Positions 1 through 7,301 of a stretch of DNA of 14,892 bases are shown piece after piece. The notes below the pieces were generated by a model, which was given only the letters and a program-made list of their open reading frames with translations, was not told the DNA's origin and searched no databases. The position numbers were made by a program, and so were the translations under genes. The stretch lies in NCBI GenBank assembly GCA_003551785.1, contig PUNP01000920.1, positions 1 to 14,892 of the forward strand, given 5' to 3'. This stretch comes from Candidatus Brocadiaceae bacterium (lineage in GTDB: Bacteria; Planctomycetota; Brocadiia; SM23-32). How positions within the stretch are numbered: position 1 is the first letter of the stretch; each line of letters starts with the position of its first letter.

Positions 1-244
1 GATTCAGCCGGAGCGCCGGTGGTTCAGATGCAAGGCGCAGTGAGAAGCCAGACCTTGACAGGTCGGCGCCGATCGGCAACGCAGCAGATGAGCCACCGCC
101 GCCCGGCCCTACGGGAGGCATCCTGACGGGCCATTTCTTCGTTGCAGCTCCGCAGGGACCCTTGGGGGTCAACTTTGTCGCCGCACCTTAAAATGACCTC
201 GTCAGAATGCCTCTGAATCCACAAACTCAAGTGGAATGGACCAC
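1..244. repeat. GC-rich intergenic stretch with inverted-repeat arms, no convincing gene
   Basis: I see no credible protein gene here. The only long reading frame (minus strand, 24-398) has a low-complexity product made of repeated Arg/Gln/Asp/Ala/Cys/His blocks and runs through the palindromes of the adjacent element, so it is a by-product of repeat DNA. Two imperfect inverted arms are visible: GGTGGTTCAGATGC at 18-31 and GCAGATGAGCCACC at 84-97, matching at 11 of 14 positions. A small hairpin (GACCC, 4-nt loop, GGGTC) lies at 157-170. The base composition is richer in GC than the AT-rich promoter that follows. It could be dispersed repeat material or the decayed end of a gene outside the window. 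Confidence 0.35.
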
Positions 245-388
245 TAGGGACGTGGCCGAAAAGGTGCAGGCGTAATGTATGACAGGCATCTTGCCTGTCC
301 AGAGCGCACGCAGGGATGCGTGCTATACTATGACAGGCATCTTGTGTTACTATATTTCTCATTTTGTACCTTTTCGGCCGCGCCCCTA
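245..388. mobile_element. 144-bp MITE-like element with 24-bp terminal inverted repeats
   Basis: The left end (245-268) and the reverse complement of the right end (365-388) match at 21 of 24 positions, with an uninterrupted 12-bp core GGCCGAAAAGGT (254-265) and ACCTTTTCGGCC (368-379). Both outer ends finish in the dinucleotide TA, which fits a TA target duplication as made by Tc1/mariner-IS630 transposases. That is inference. The interior holds no transposase and no gene, only hairpins and a direct repeat. The right end lies just before the -35 box of the TetR-type regulator, so insertion may have set or displaced the upstream control region of that gene. A non-mobile intergenic repeat unit is the alternative. 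Confidence 0.5.
278..344. repeat. 16-bp direct repeat with two internal hairpins
   Basis: TATGACAGGCATCTTG occurs at 278-293 and again at 329-344, a 51-bp period. The first copy is completed into a perfect hairpin: GACAGGCA (281-288), 3-nt loop, TGCCTGTC (292-299). The second copy is not completed and degenerates. Between them lies another hairpin, GCACGCA (306-312), loop GGGA, TGCGTGC (317-323). All of this sits inside the inverted-repeat-bounded element 245-388. Confidence 0.7.
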
Positions 389-391
389 CAT

Positions 392-420
392 TTGACAAAA
401 AAGTTGTGATTTAATAAAAT
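392..420 (+). promoter_or_regulatory. Sigma70-type promoter of the TetR-family regulator
   Basis: TTGACA at 392-397 is a perfect -35 box. After exactly 17 nt, TAAAAT at 415-420 matches the -10 consensus at five of six positions. Transcription would begin near 427, inside the operator at 421-436, leaving a leader of about 50 nt before the ATG at 480. Confidence 0.75.
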
Positions 421-436
421 ATGAATATACATTCAT
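421..436. promoter_or_regulatory. Probable TetR-family operator (autorepression site)
   Basis: ATGAAT (421-426) and ATTCAT (431-436) form a perfect 6-4-6 inverted repeat that begins directly after the -10 box and covers the expected transcription start. TetR-family dimers commonly bind such inverted repeats over their own promoter. Binding here would block RNA polymerase. The link to the adjacent regulator is inference from position and geometry. No second copy of this sequence is visible upstream of the outer-membrane gene at 1382. Confidence 0.65.
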
Positions 437-479
437 GAAATGAGCACGTATTCAAAACTTGGCGGTATTCGGAGATAAT

Positions 480-1088
480 ATGGTAACTGTAACACGTAAA
501 GAGCGGGAGCGGCGGCGGCACAGGCGGGAGGTGCTGGAAGCAGCGGAGGGGCTGTTCAGCAAGCGCGGTTTTCATGAAACTACTGTCCAGGATATAGCTA
601 AAGAAGCCGAATTCGCCGTTGGAACACTCTATAACATGTTCGATAATAAATCTGAAATTTATTACGAAATCGTCAGAATACGTGCATTCGAATATTTAAA
701 AACAGTTAAAAAAGATTTAGCTCCGGTCAGCGATCCCGTAGAAAAACTGAAAAAAATCATTCGGGCAAAAATCGATTTCTTCAATCAGCACCGTCAGTTT
801 TTCAGTATTTTTTCAAGGGTGCTGCATGAACAACCGGATGAGTGCCCGCTCAACCTCTCGGAACAGGGGCGCAGGATTTATGATGAATATATAAATTTGA
901 TTCAAGACATTTTTAAGCAGGGCCTGGAAAAAAAACTTTTTGCGGATACCAGCCCCGAAATGCTCACTCTTGCATTTGAAGGTATCACCAGAACGGTTAT
1001 TTCTGATTATTTTCTCTGTGAAGAGAGTCCTGACAGCAAGGTAATCGAAGAAGTGGAATTGGTATTATTTAACGGCATTCTGAGATAA
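480..1088 (+). CDS. TetR/AcrR-family transcriptional regulator of the efflux operon
   Basis: A 202-residue DNA-binding repressor, the usual TetR-family length. The N-terminus is very basic (residues 6-17 are mostly Arg, Lys and Glu) and leads into a textbook helix-turn-helix at about residues 34-53, with the pattern TVQDIAKEAEFAVGTLYNMF followed by DNKSEIYYEI. The rest is a helical ligand-binding domain of unknown specificity. I chose ATG 480 because GGAG at 471-474 sits 5 nt upstream. A TTG at 459 would add seven residues but has no ribosome-binding site. The gene precedes a complete tripartite efflux operon on the same strand and has a promoter with an inverted-repeat operator, so it probably represses itself and, by read-through or directly, the pump. 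No terminator is evident between it and the pump genes. The inducer cannot be read from the sequence. Confidence 0.92.
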   Translation: MVTVTRKERERRRHRREVLEAAEGLFSKRGFHETTVQDIAKEAEFAVGTLYNMFDNKSEIYYEIVRIRAFEYLKTVKKDLAPVSDPVEKLKKIIRAKIDFFNQHRQFFSIFSRVLHEQPDECPLNLSEQGRRIYDEYINLIQDIFKQGLEKKLFADTSPEMLTLAFEGITRTVISDYFLCEESPDSKVIEEVELVLFNGILR

Positions 1089-1101
1089 TTTGCCGGGTTA
1101 A

Positions 1102-1317
1102 CCTGCATATTTCACGCGTTTTCAGTGGTGTATATGTGGCAAATGTCAAACGCCGCTGTATTCCTATACTGCAAGTGCAGACTTTTGCCGCAGATGCGCC
1201 GCTGAAGACGCGCCCGAGAGGGTAAACCGCCGTTTGAAGACTCACTTGTACACACTGCAAATTTTGAAAGCCTCCAAAATGATACTTTACACATTGATTA
1301 TCAATGCGTTATATTAA
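1102..1317 (+). other. Start-less zinc-ribbon-like reading frame, possible gene remnant
   Basis: The stop-to-stop frame from 1102 to the TAA at 1315-1317 encodes about 71 residues containing CxCGKC, then 13 residues, then FCRRC. This is the two-knuckle CxxC/CxxC layout of small zinc ribbons. A charged stretch and a hydrophobic C-terminus (around MILYTLIINALY) follow. There is no ATG, GTG or TTG before the cysteines, only an ATA codon at 1132, and no ribosome-binding site. Its 3' end overlaps the promoter of the next gene. It may be a decayed gene, a gene with a rare start codon, or chance. Confidence 0.22.
1286..1315 (+). promoter_or_regulatory. Candidate promoter of the efflux operon with palindrome in its spacer
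   Basis: TTTACA at 1286-1291 (five of six to consensus) is followed after 18 nt by TATATT at 1310-1315, or after 17 nt by TTATAT. Between the two boxes lies a perfect 7-1-7 palindrome, CATTGAT and ATCAATG around a single T, at 1292-1306. Its core TGATnATCA resembles the centre of a Fur-family box, but the outer bases differ from the Fur consensus, so the binding protein is unknown. It does not match the TetR operator at 421-436. Confidence 0.5.
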
Positions 1318-1381
1318 ATATTGTCGTTGGTTTATGAAATATGCAGGTTAAAGTTTATCCCTTTTAATTTGGCGGAAGAAT

Positions 1382-2833
1382 ATGATGAACATCAAACAGG
1401 TTAAAACTATTTTGGTATCGTTTTCGTTCGTCCTTTTGTTCAGCGCTTTGGCAGTTTTTACCGGTGGCTGCACGCCTACTCGGTCTGAGTATTATTCCGG
1501 GCTCCATCAGCGCCGGCGCGACAGTTATAAGCGGTGGCGTGATGATGTGGAAGAAGAGCATGCGCCGAACCTGGAAGGTGAACTGATGCTGGAAGACGCG
1601 CTTAACTTTGCGCTTTCCCATAACCCCTCTCTGTTGGCGGCACTTCAGATGAAACAGGAGGGACGTGGCAGGGTGGTCGAAGCCTACTCCGCGGCGCTGC
1701 CCCAGGTCACGCTGAGCGGCACCTATACGAGACTCGATTACAGGCCGATGTCGTTTGATATTGATGAACAGACAGGCCAACCAGATTTTTCCGAAGGCGA
1801 TCGCGACCGCTACAGCGCCGCTCTTGACATCACCCAACCCTTGTATCAGGGCGGGTCGATACCCGTTGCGCTGCGGGCCGCCCGGCTGTATGCCTACCTC
1901 AGTGAAGAAGCCGTCCGGGGCGTGGTTGAGCAAACAGTTTTCAGCACGGCGAACGCTTATTACTCCGCGCTGCTTGCTCAGCATCTCGTCGAAGTGGAAG
2001 AAGCCGCTTTGGAATCCGCCCGGGCGCATCTTGAAGCGGCCAGGGCCCGACGCGCCGAAGGACTGGCTCGCGATTACGATGTTCTGCGGGCCGAGGTCGA
2101 GGGATCCAATATCGAGGCGTCCCTGATCGAACAGCGCCAGGAGAAGGATGCCGCTTTCACCGCCCTTATGCGTGCGATGGGAGCCTCCCAAAAAAGCGAT
2201 GTCCAGCTTGCCGAAGATTGGGTGGAAACGGAATTTTCAGCACCCTCCTTCGCCGAATCAGTAGAAACTGCGTTCAGGAATCGCCCCGACCTGGCCAGGG
2301 CGACAATCGAAGCCGATATTTCTCAGGAGGCCGTTGCCGAAGTCGGGTCAAGATATCTACCTCGACTCAGTGCTTTCTACAATCACGCACACGAAAGAGA
2401 TGACGGAAGCTGGGACGATGAATGGCGTGCGGGACTGCGGTTGAACTGGACTATTTTTGACGGTCTGGCACGCGAGGGCGCCATGATCCAGAAAAGAGCC
2501 GAACGGCGCAGGAAAGAAATTCTGCTTGGCGATGCAGAACAGCAGGCGATCAAAGAGGTAAGAGACGCGCTCCTTGAAGTGGAAAGCGCCAACCAGATGG
2601 TACAATCCCAAAGGATGAATATCCGGAGAGCTATGGAGACTCAACGGCTGGTCGAAGAGGGATACCGGGAAGGGGTTAATACTGAAATCGAATTGCTCGA
2701 TGCCAGGACGGCCCTGACACGTGCCCGGGGGCTCTATTTTCGGGCGCTCTACAGGCAGGAAACCGCCCGGCTGTCTTTCAAAATGGCCACCGGCCGGCTT
2801 GCAAGTGATACAGATAAATCAGGTGAGGAATAA
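1382..2833 (+). CDS. TolC/OprM-type outer-membrane efflux lipoprotein
   Basis: A 483-residue outer-membrane channel of the OEP family, the exit duct of a tripartite efflux pump. The first 29 residues form a signal peptide (hydrophobic 10-26) ending in FTGGC, so Cys30 is the likely lipidated residue, as in OprM/CusC-type members. The lipobox is slightly off, with Thr at -3. Two OEP repeats follow: one begins near residue 66 with EDALNFALSHNPSL and GRVVEAYSAALPQVTLSG, the second near 285 with RNRPDLARATIEADISQEAV. Long helices rich in Ala, Glu and Arg form the periplasmic tunnel. ATG codons are adjacent at 1382 and 1385. GGAAG at 1374-1378 is spaced better for the second (6 nt), so the protein may be 482 residues. 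It is the first gene of an outer-membrane factor, adaptor and permease operon. Confidence 0.93.
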   Translation: MMNIKQVKTILVSFSFVLLFSALAVFTGGCTPTRSEYYSGLHQRRRDSYKRWRDDVEEEHAPNLEGELMLEDALNFALSHNPSLLAALQMKQEGRGRVVEAYSAALPQVTLSGTYTRLDYRPMSFDIDEQTGQPDFSEGDRDRYSAALDITQPLYQGGSIPVALRAARLYAYLSEEAVRGVVEQTVFSTANAYYSALLAQHLVEVEEAALESARAHLEAARARRAEGLARDYDVLRAEVEGSNIEASLIEQRQEKDAAFTALMRAMGASQKSDVQLAEDWVETEFSAPSFAESVETAFRNRPDLARATIEADISQEAVAEVGSRYLPRLSAFYNHAHERDDGSWDDEWRAGLRLNWTIFDGLAREGAMIQKRAERRRKEILLGDAEQQAIKEVRDALLEVESANQMVQSQRMNIRRAMETQRLVEEGYREGVNTEIELLDARTALTRARGLYFRALYRQETARLSFKMATGRLASDTDKSGEE

Positions 2834-2835
2834 TC

Positions 2836-4005
2836 ATGGATAAAAAAATTGTCAGAAAAAGAATAATTAAAGGTTGTATAGCGTTGATTTTAGCCAGTGG
2901 ACTCGGTTATGTGACTTACCTCAGAGCGACTGAGCAAGAGGCGGAAATGACGAGTATTGAGGCAATTGAACGTGAAGAAGGCAAGTCGGTTACTGTTGCT
3001 AATCCGCAGGAAAAAGAATTTGCAGAATATATCACCGCTGATGCGACGCTCAGGGCGCCTAATCGCTTTCCACTAAGAGCCAATATCAGTGAAAAAGTAA
3101 GTGATGTGCTTGTTGATATCGGTGATGAGGTCGACGAGGGTGATTTGATGGTTGAGTTTCGGAAAACGGATATTGAGTCGGATATCACGGCCGCCAGAAC
3201 CCGACTGAAGGAGGTGGAGCGCAATTACGAACGTTTTACCAGCCTGCTCGAACGCGGGGTCGTATCGCAGGATACAGTTGATGCGCGCCTGACCGCACTT
3301 CAGGATGCCCGGTCGGCGCTGCGCAAAGCAAAGTCACGTATGGAATTTACGCAAGTCAAAGCGCCCTCAAGGCCGGAACTCGACTACTCCGCCGGGAATG
3401 TCCAGGTTTCCGCGCGTAATGTCGATCCTGGAGAGTTTATGGGTGCCGGACAGCATCTGATCACCCTAACCGATATGTCGACTCTTGATGTTGAAGCAAC
3501 GGTGCCCGAGGGAATGGTTAAATATTTGAGTATTGGGCGGACAATTGAGTTCAAACTCGAGCATGAGGGCAAATGGCGGGAAGCTCAGATACAGAGAATC
3601 AGCCCCGAAACAGCTGATCCGCATCGGTTTTTTACCGTATATGCGCGCACCGAAAATCAAAAAAATGGCGATATATGGCTGCTCAGACCCGGTATGTATG
3701 CCGAAGTCAGGATACCTAAAGCGGAATCCCAAACATCCATGGCGCTGCCCGGCGGTGCGCTGCGGATATCTGAAGACGCATGCTGCTCCGTTTTTTCCGT
3801 GCTCTACGATGAAAGTGAAAATTCCGGTCATGCAGATTATATAATGGGCACAATCGAAGAAATAAAGATAGAGAGCGGCCTGCGCTATCAGGGCTGGGTT
3901 CAAGTGATTTCACCGGATTTTAGCGGCGGTGAGCATATCGTCATTAACCCCCGGCTCGACTTGGAGGACGGCGATAAGGTCAAGGTCTTTCAAAACACCT
4001 TTTAG
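2836..4005 (+). CDS. RND efflux periplasmic adaptor (HlyD/MFP family)
   Basis: A 389-residue membrane-fusion protein that joins the inner-membrane pump to the outer-membrane channel. It begins with a basic N-terminus and one membrane anchor or uncleaved signal (about residues 10-28). A lipoyl-like half follows at 80-110 (ISEKVSDVLVDIGDEVDEGD), then a short coiled-coil hairpin (about 113-172) and the second lipoyl half near 190-212 (VSARNVDPGEFMGAGQ). The hairpin tip carries Arg133, Leu137 and Ser144 with the R-x3-L-x6-S spacing known from TolC-docking adaptors. The beta-barrel and membrane-proximal regions occupy the rest. The second lipoyl half is preceded by an unusual insert (about 178-189). 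GAGGA at 2825-2829 inside the end of the preceding gene serves as ribosome-binding site, and the start is 2 nt after that gene's stop, implying coupling. Confidence 0.93.
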   Translation: MDKKIVRKRIIKGCIALILASGLGYVTYLRATEQEAEMTSIEAIEREEGKSVTVANPQEKEFAEYITADATLRAPNRFPLRANISEKVSDVLVDIGDEVDEGDLMVEFRKTDIESDITAARTRLKEVERNYERFTSLLERGVVSQDTVDARLTALQDARSALRKAKSRMEFTQVKAPSRPELDYSAGNVQVSARNVDPGEFMGAGQHLITLTDMSTLDVEATVPEGMVKYLSIGRTIEFKLEHEGKWREAQIQRISPETADPHRFFTVYARTENQKNGDIWLLRPGMYAEVRIPKAESQTSMALPGGALRISEDACCSVFSVLYDESENSGHADYIMGTIEEIKIESGLRYQGWVQVISPDFSGGEHIVINPRLDLEDGDKVKVFQNTF

Positions 4006-4073
4006 CCCGCATTTCATAAACCAAGGACAGTTCCTGGTGTTTTTCAAATTTAAAGAGTGGACTTTCGTATGGA

Positions 4074-4158
4074 GTCCCGAAGGGACGGGGTCATAATAGC
4101 CCAGGATGGAATCCTGGGAGACAGGATGATGAACATAAAGCATGAGCTGAAAGCTCAT
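4074..4158. repeat. Array of three small-loop hairpins between adaptor and permease genes
   Basis: Three perfect stems with 3-nt loops occur in 85 bp: GTCCC-GAA-GGGAC (4074-4086), CCCAGGAT-GGA-ATCCTGGG (4100-4118) and ATGAGCT-GAA-AGCTCAT (4142-4158). All loops are of the GNA type, which is known to form very stable DNA mini-hairpins. Stem sequences differ, so this is a repeated architecture, not a repeated sequence. The array lies inside the operon in the 188-nt gap before the permease start and could stabilise the upstream mRNA or reduce read-through. It resembles REP-like intergenic modules. No terminator-type T-run follows. Confidence 0.65.
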
Positions 4159-4193
4159 TTCTAAGCTTCACATAAATTTCGGAAAGGTAAAAA

Positions 4194-7100
4194 ATGACTA
4201 TATTATCGCAATTGATCAAAAAAAGAGTGTTGACTACCGTGCTCGTGCTGATAGCGGTTATCATGGGCGGATTATCCTATTTCGCTATGGGCGTCCGCCG
4301 TTTCCCCGACATTGATTTTCCGATGGCGGTAATTGTTACCACCTATCCGGGAGCTACCCCCGAGGAAATCGAGTCGGAGATTACCATCAATATCGAAGAC
4401 GCTATCAGCACCGTATCGGGTATCGATGAGATCCAGTCCTATTCCCAGCACGGCATGTCGCTGGTCATGGTGCAGTTTGATCTGGAAGAGGACATAGATA
4501 TTAAAGCGATGGATTTGCGTGATGAGATTGACCTGATACGCGGGCGTCTACCTGATGATGCAGAGGATCCGATTGTCAGGAAGTTCGATTTCGAGCAGAT
4601 ACCGGTTGTTACGCTTGCTCTGACCGGTGATTACGATGTCAATGAGCTTTTCCAACTGGCCGAAGATCATCTTGAAGACCGCCTGGCCCAGCTCCCGGGC
4701 GTGGCGGAAGTTGATATTACCGGAGGTCAGAGGCGTGAAATACAGGTGCGTTTAAGCCCTATAAAATTGCGCGCTTATGGTATCCCGATCGGACAGGTCT
4801 CTTCCGCTCTGCGTGCGGCCAATATCGAGGTCTCGGCCGGCGAGGTCAAAGAACCGCTCAGAGAATACACGATACGCACGGTTGGTAAGTTCCAAAATGT
4901 CGATGAGATATCCGATATACCCGTAGTAAAGAATGAATACAGCACGGTTTACCTGCATCACTTAGGGGAAGTTGTGGATACTTTTGAGGATGAAGATACC
5001 CGTTCCCGTGCTGACGGACGCTCCAGTGTGGTTTTGACTATCCAGAAGCAGGCGGACGCCAATGATGTAGAGATTTCCGATGCCGTCCAGGCGCTTATGC
5101 CGCAGTTGCAGGAATTATTGCCCGGCAGCACCGAAATTTTCATTACTGAAGATACCTCCGATTTCATCCGTGGTGCGCTGGGTAATGTAAGGACAAATAT
5201 TATTATAGGTATTATCTTAACCGCACTGGCGCTCTATCTTTTCTTCAGTTCATGGCGTGGCACGATAATAGCCGGTGTTGTTATGCCTTCAGCCCTGGTG
5301 ATGGCTTTCATCTTCATGATGTTTTCCGGGGTAAGTGTGAACATCCTGACACTGACCGCCTTAGCCCTGTCGGTGGGGATAGTGGTCAACAACTCCATAT
5401 TGATACTGGAAAATGCGAACCGGTTTGTCGAGGAGGGGATGGAGCCGGTGGAGGCGGCTATAAAGGGTACAAAAGACATCGGTCTGGCCATTGTCAGCTC
5501 GACTGCCACCAACCTGGTGGTTTTCCTGCCGATCGCGTTTATGGGCGAAATCATTGGTCGGTTTTTCAGCGAATTCGGTTTGACAATTGTCTTTGTCACG
5601 ACGGTCTCATTGTTCGTTTCATTTACACTGACTCCGATGATGTGCGGGTTATTGCTGAAAAGTAACCATGATACTCAGGTGAACAATTGGTTTTTCAGTT
5701 TATTGCATTTTCCCCCTAAAGTTTGGCAATGGTGCGTAGAGTGGCTGCGCACGAATTACCTGGGCGTGCTGGATTGGTGTCTTAGATGGCGCAAAACGAC
5801 TCTCCTGCTGACGGTTCTTTTGGTCGTTGTTTCCATGATCGGTATGTTCAAGGTGGTGGGAGCGGAATTCTTCCCCCGCTCCGATGAGGGCAGCTTCAGA
5901 ATTACAGTCGAGACCGCTTTGGGAAGCTCTTTGGACTGGACCGCCGGACGCGTGGAAGAGATCGAACGTATTATTGAAGAACATATCCCGGAAGAATACC
6001 TTGAGCGTTACTACTCTCGTGTAGGAACGGCATCCGGCTTTGTCGGCGGAGTTTCCGAAGGTACCCATTTAGGGGAAGTGTCGGTGACGCTTATTGATGC
6101 CTTAGACAGGCCTGAATCCGTATATAAAATTCTTAACGATATACGTCCTTACCTGGCCAATGTCCATTCGGTCCAAATGACGGCCACGACAGAGACCGGC
6201 GGCGGGCCCGGGGCCGACCCTATTGAAATTGACATTTATGGTAATGACATTGAAGAATTGAGAGAGGTCACGGCACAAATTATGGAGGCTACGGTCAATA
6301 CGCGCGGCACCGCCGACGTCCAGCAATCTTACCGAACCGGTCGGCCGGACATAACTTTCACGCCGGATCACAGTCGCTTGAAACGCCATAATCTGACGGC
6401 CAATGAAATAGCGCGCGAGTTAAGAACTTTTATTGAAGGGGCGACTGCTACACAATTATTCGATGCCGGTGAGGAATACGATATACGGGTGCGGTTTGAT
6501 GAAAGATACAGGAAATGGAGCGGGGATATCAGCGGCTTTTTCGTGAGTTCGCCGGCGACCGGCAGTATGGTGCCGGTGACGGAACTCGGTCGGGTGGAAT
6601 ATGTTGCCAGCCCCGTATCCATTATGCGTAAAGACCGTCAAAGACTGATCACCGTCTCTTCGCAACTTACGGGCGAACGTTCGCTGGGGGAGGTGCGTGA
6701 TGATATCGCCCGTGCCATCGATGAACTGGACATCAGCGATGACGTCCGTATAGATTTTGCCGGTGAAGTGGAACTTATGCGCGACAACTTTCGTGAGCTT
6801 TACCAGGCGATGGGAACGGCGGGCGTGTTGACCTTTTTATGCACCGCCGGAATTATCGAGTCCTTTTTCCTGGCTGTTATCATAATATTAAGTATTCCGG
6901 TCTCTTTCATTGGAGTGGTTTTGGCTCTGATTCTTGGAGGAGTGGCACTGAATATATTTTCGCTGATGGCGATGATCATGCTTGTTGGCATGGTCGTCAA
7001 TAACGCAATTATTGTGCTTGACTACGCCACCCGTCCCGAGCAGCAGCAGCTGCCACCCTGGCGTCGGGTTTATGACGCATGCGCGCTGCGTTTCCGTGTG

Positions 7101-7301
7101 CTGCTGATGGCGAACCTGACCACCGTGGCCGCGATGGTCCCGCTGTCGCTCGGACTGGGTTTCGGCGGTGAAATTTTCCGCCCGCTCGCCCTGGTGCAGA
7201 TCGGGGGTATTATAGCCGCCGGTTCGCTTGCCCTGCTGGTCATCCCCGTCATTTATACCAGCTGGTATAACCTGATCGAACATCATAAGGACGCCAATTG
7301 A
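4194..7301 (+). CDS. RND-family efflux transporter permease (AcrB/HAE-like) lacking the TM4 Asp pair
   Basis: At 1035 residues this is the size of AcrB-type pumps. TM1 is at about 12-32, followed by FPDIDFP and YPGATPEEIE, hallmarks of the family's first porter domain. TM2-TM6 lie at about 333-488, a second half starts near 530, and TM8-TM12 run from about 870 to 1022. The two halves are internally homologous. In TM4 the canonical Asp-Asp proton relay is replaced by Asn399-Asn400 (VGIVVNNSILILEN). In TM10 the position of AcrB Lys940 is also Asn (Asn936 in GMVVNNAIIVLDY). TM11 keeps a Thr-rich stretch (LMANLTTVAAM). AAAGG at 4183-4187 is a good ribosome-binding site. As the last gene of the operon it should be the energised inner-membrane component. 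The substrate is unknown, and coupling may differ from classical proton antiport. Confidence 0.94.
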   Translation: MTILSQLIKKRVLTTVLVLIAVIMGGLSYFAMGVRRFPDIDFPMAVIVTTYPGATPEEIESEITINIEDAISTVSGIDEIQSYSQHGMSLVMVQFDLEEDIDIKAMDLRDEIDLIRGRLPDDAEDPIVRKFDFEQIPVVTLALTGDYDVNELFQLAEDHLEDRLAQLPGVAEVDITGGQRREIQVRLSPIKLRAYGIPIGQVSSALRAANIEVSAGEVKEPLREYTIRTVGKFQNVDEISDIPVVKNEYSTVYLHHLGEVVDTFEDEDTRSRADGRSSVVLTIQKQADANDVEISDAVQALMPQLQELLPGSTEIFITEDTSDFIRGALGNVRTNIIIGIILTALALYLFFSSWRGTIIAGVVMPSALVMAFIFMMFSGVSVNILTLTALALSVGIVVNNSILILENANRFVEEGMEPVEAAIKGTKDIGLAIVSSTATNLVVFLPIAFMGEIIGRFFSEFGLTIVFVTTVSLFVSFTLTPMMCGLLLKSNHDTQVNNWFFSLLHFPPKVWQWCVEWLRTNYLGVLDWCLRWRKTTLLLTVLLVVVSMIGMFKVVGAEFFPRSDEGSFRITVETALGSSLDWTAGRVEEIERIIEEHIPEEYLERYYSRVGTASGFVGGVSEGTHLGEVSVTLIDALDRPESVYKILNDIRPYLANVHSVQMTATTETGGGPGADPIEIDIYGNDIEELREVTAQIMEATVNTRGTADVQQSYRTGRPDITFTPDHSRLKRHNLTANEIARELRTFIEGATATQLFDAGEEYDIRVRFDERYRKWSGDISGFFVSSPATGSMVPVTELGRVEYVASPVSIMRKDRQRLITVSSQLTGERSLGEVRDDIARAIDELDISDDVRIDFAGEVELMRDNFRELYQAMGTAGVLTFLCTAGIIESFFLAVIIILSIPVSFIGVVLALILGGVALNIFSLMAMIMLVGMVVNNAIIVLDYATRPEQQQLPPWRRVYDACALRFRVLLMANLTTVAAMVPLSLGLGFGGEIFRPLALVQIGGIIAAGSLALLVIPVIYTSWYNLIEHHKDAN

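Noticed and set aside
278..344. Possible CRISPR repeats
   Set aside because: There are only two copies, one degenerate, with no regular spacers and no cas genes.
24..398. 124-codon minus-strand reading frame
   Set aside because: Its product is repetitive and Arg/Cys/His-rich because it reads through palindromic and direct repeats. It has no ribosome-binding site or family resemblance.
459..479. TTG start adding seven residues to the TetR-family regulator
   Set aside because: There is no ribosome-binding site before it, whereas GGAG lies 5 nt before ATG 480 and the shorter protein starts in the usual place for the family.
1364..2191. 275-codon frame antisense to the outer-membrane channel gene
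   Set aside because: It lies wholly over a well-supported gene, its product resembles no family I know, and such antisense frames are common in GC-rich coding DNA.
4006..4193. Small gene between adaptor and permease (minus-strand frame 3910-4158)
   Set aside because: It is formed by the hairpin array and the end of the adaptor gene, with no start signal or recognisable product.
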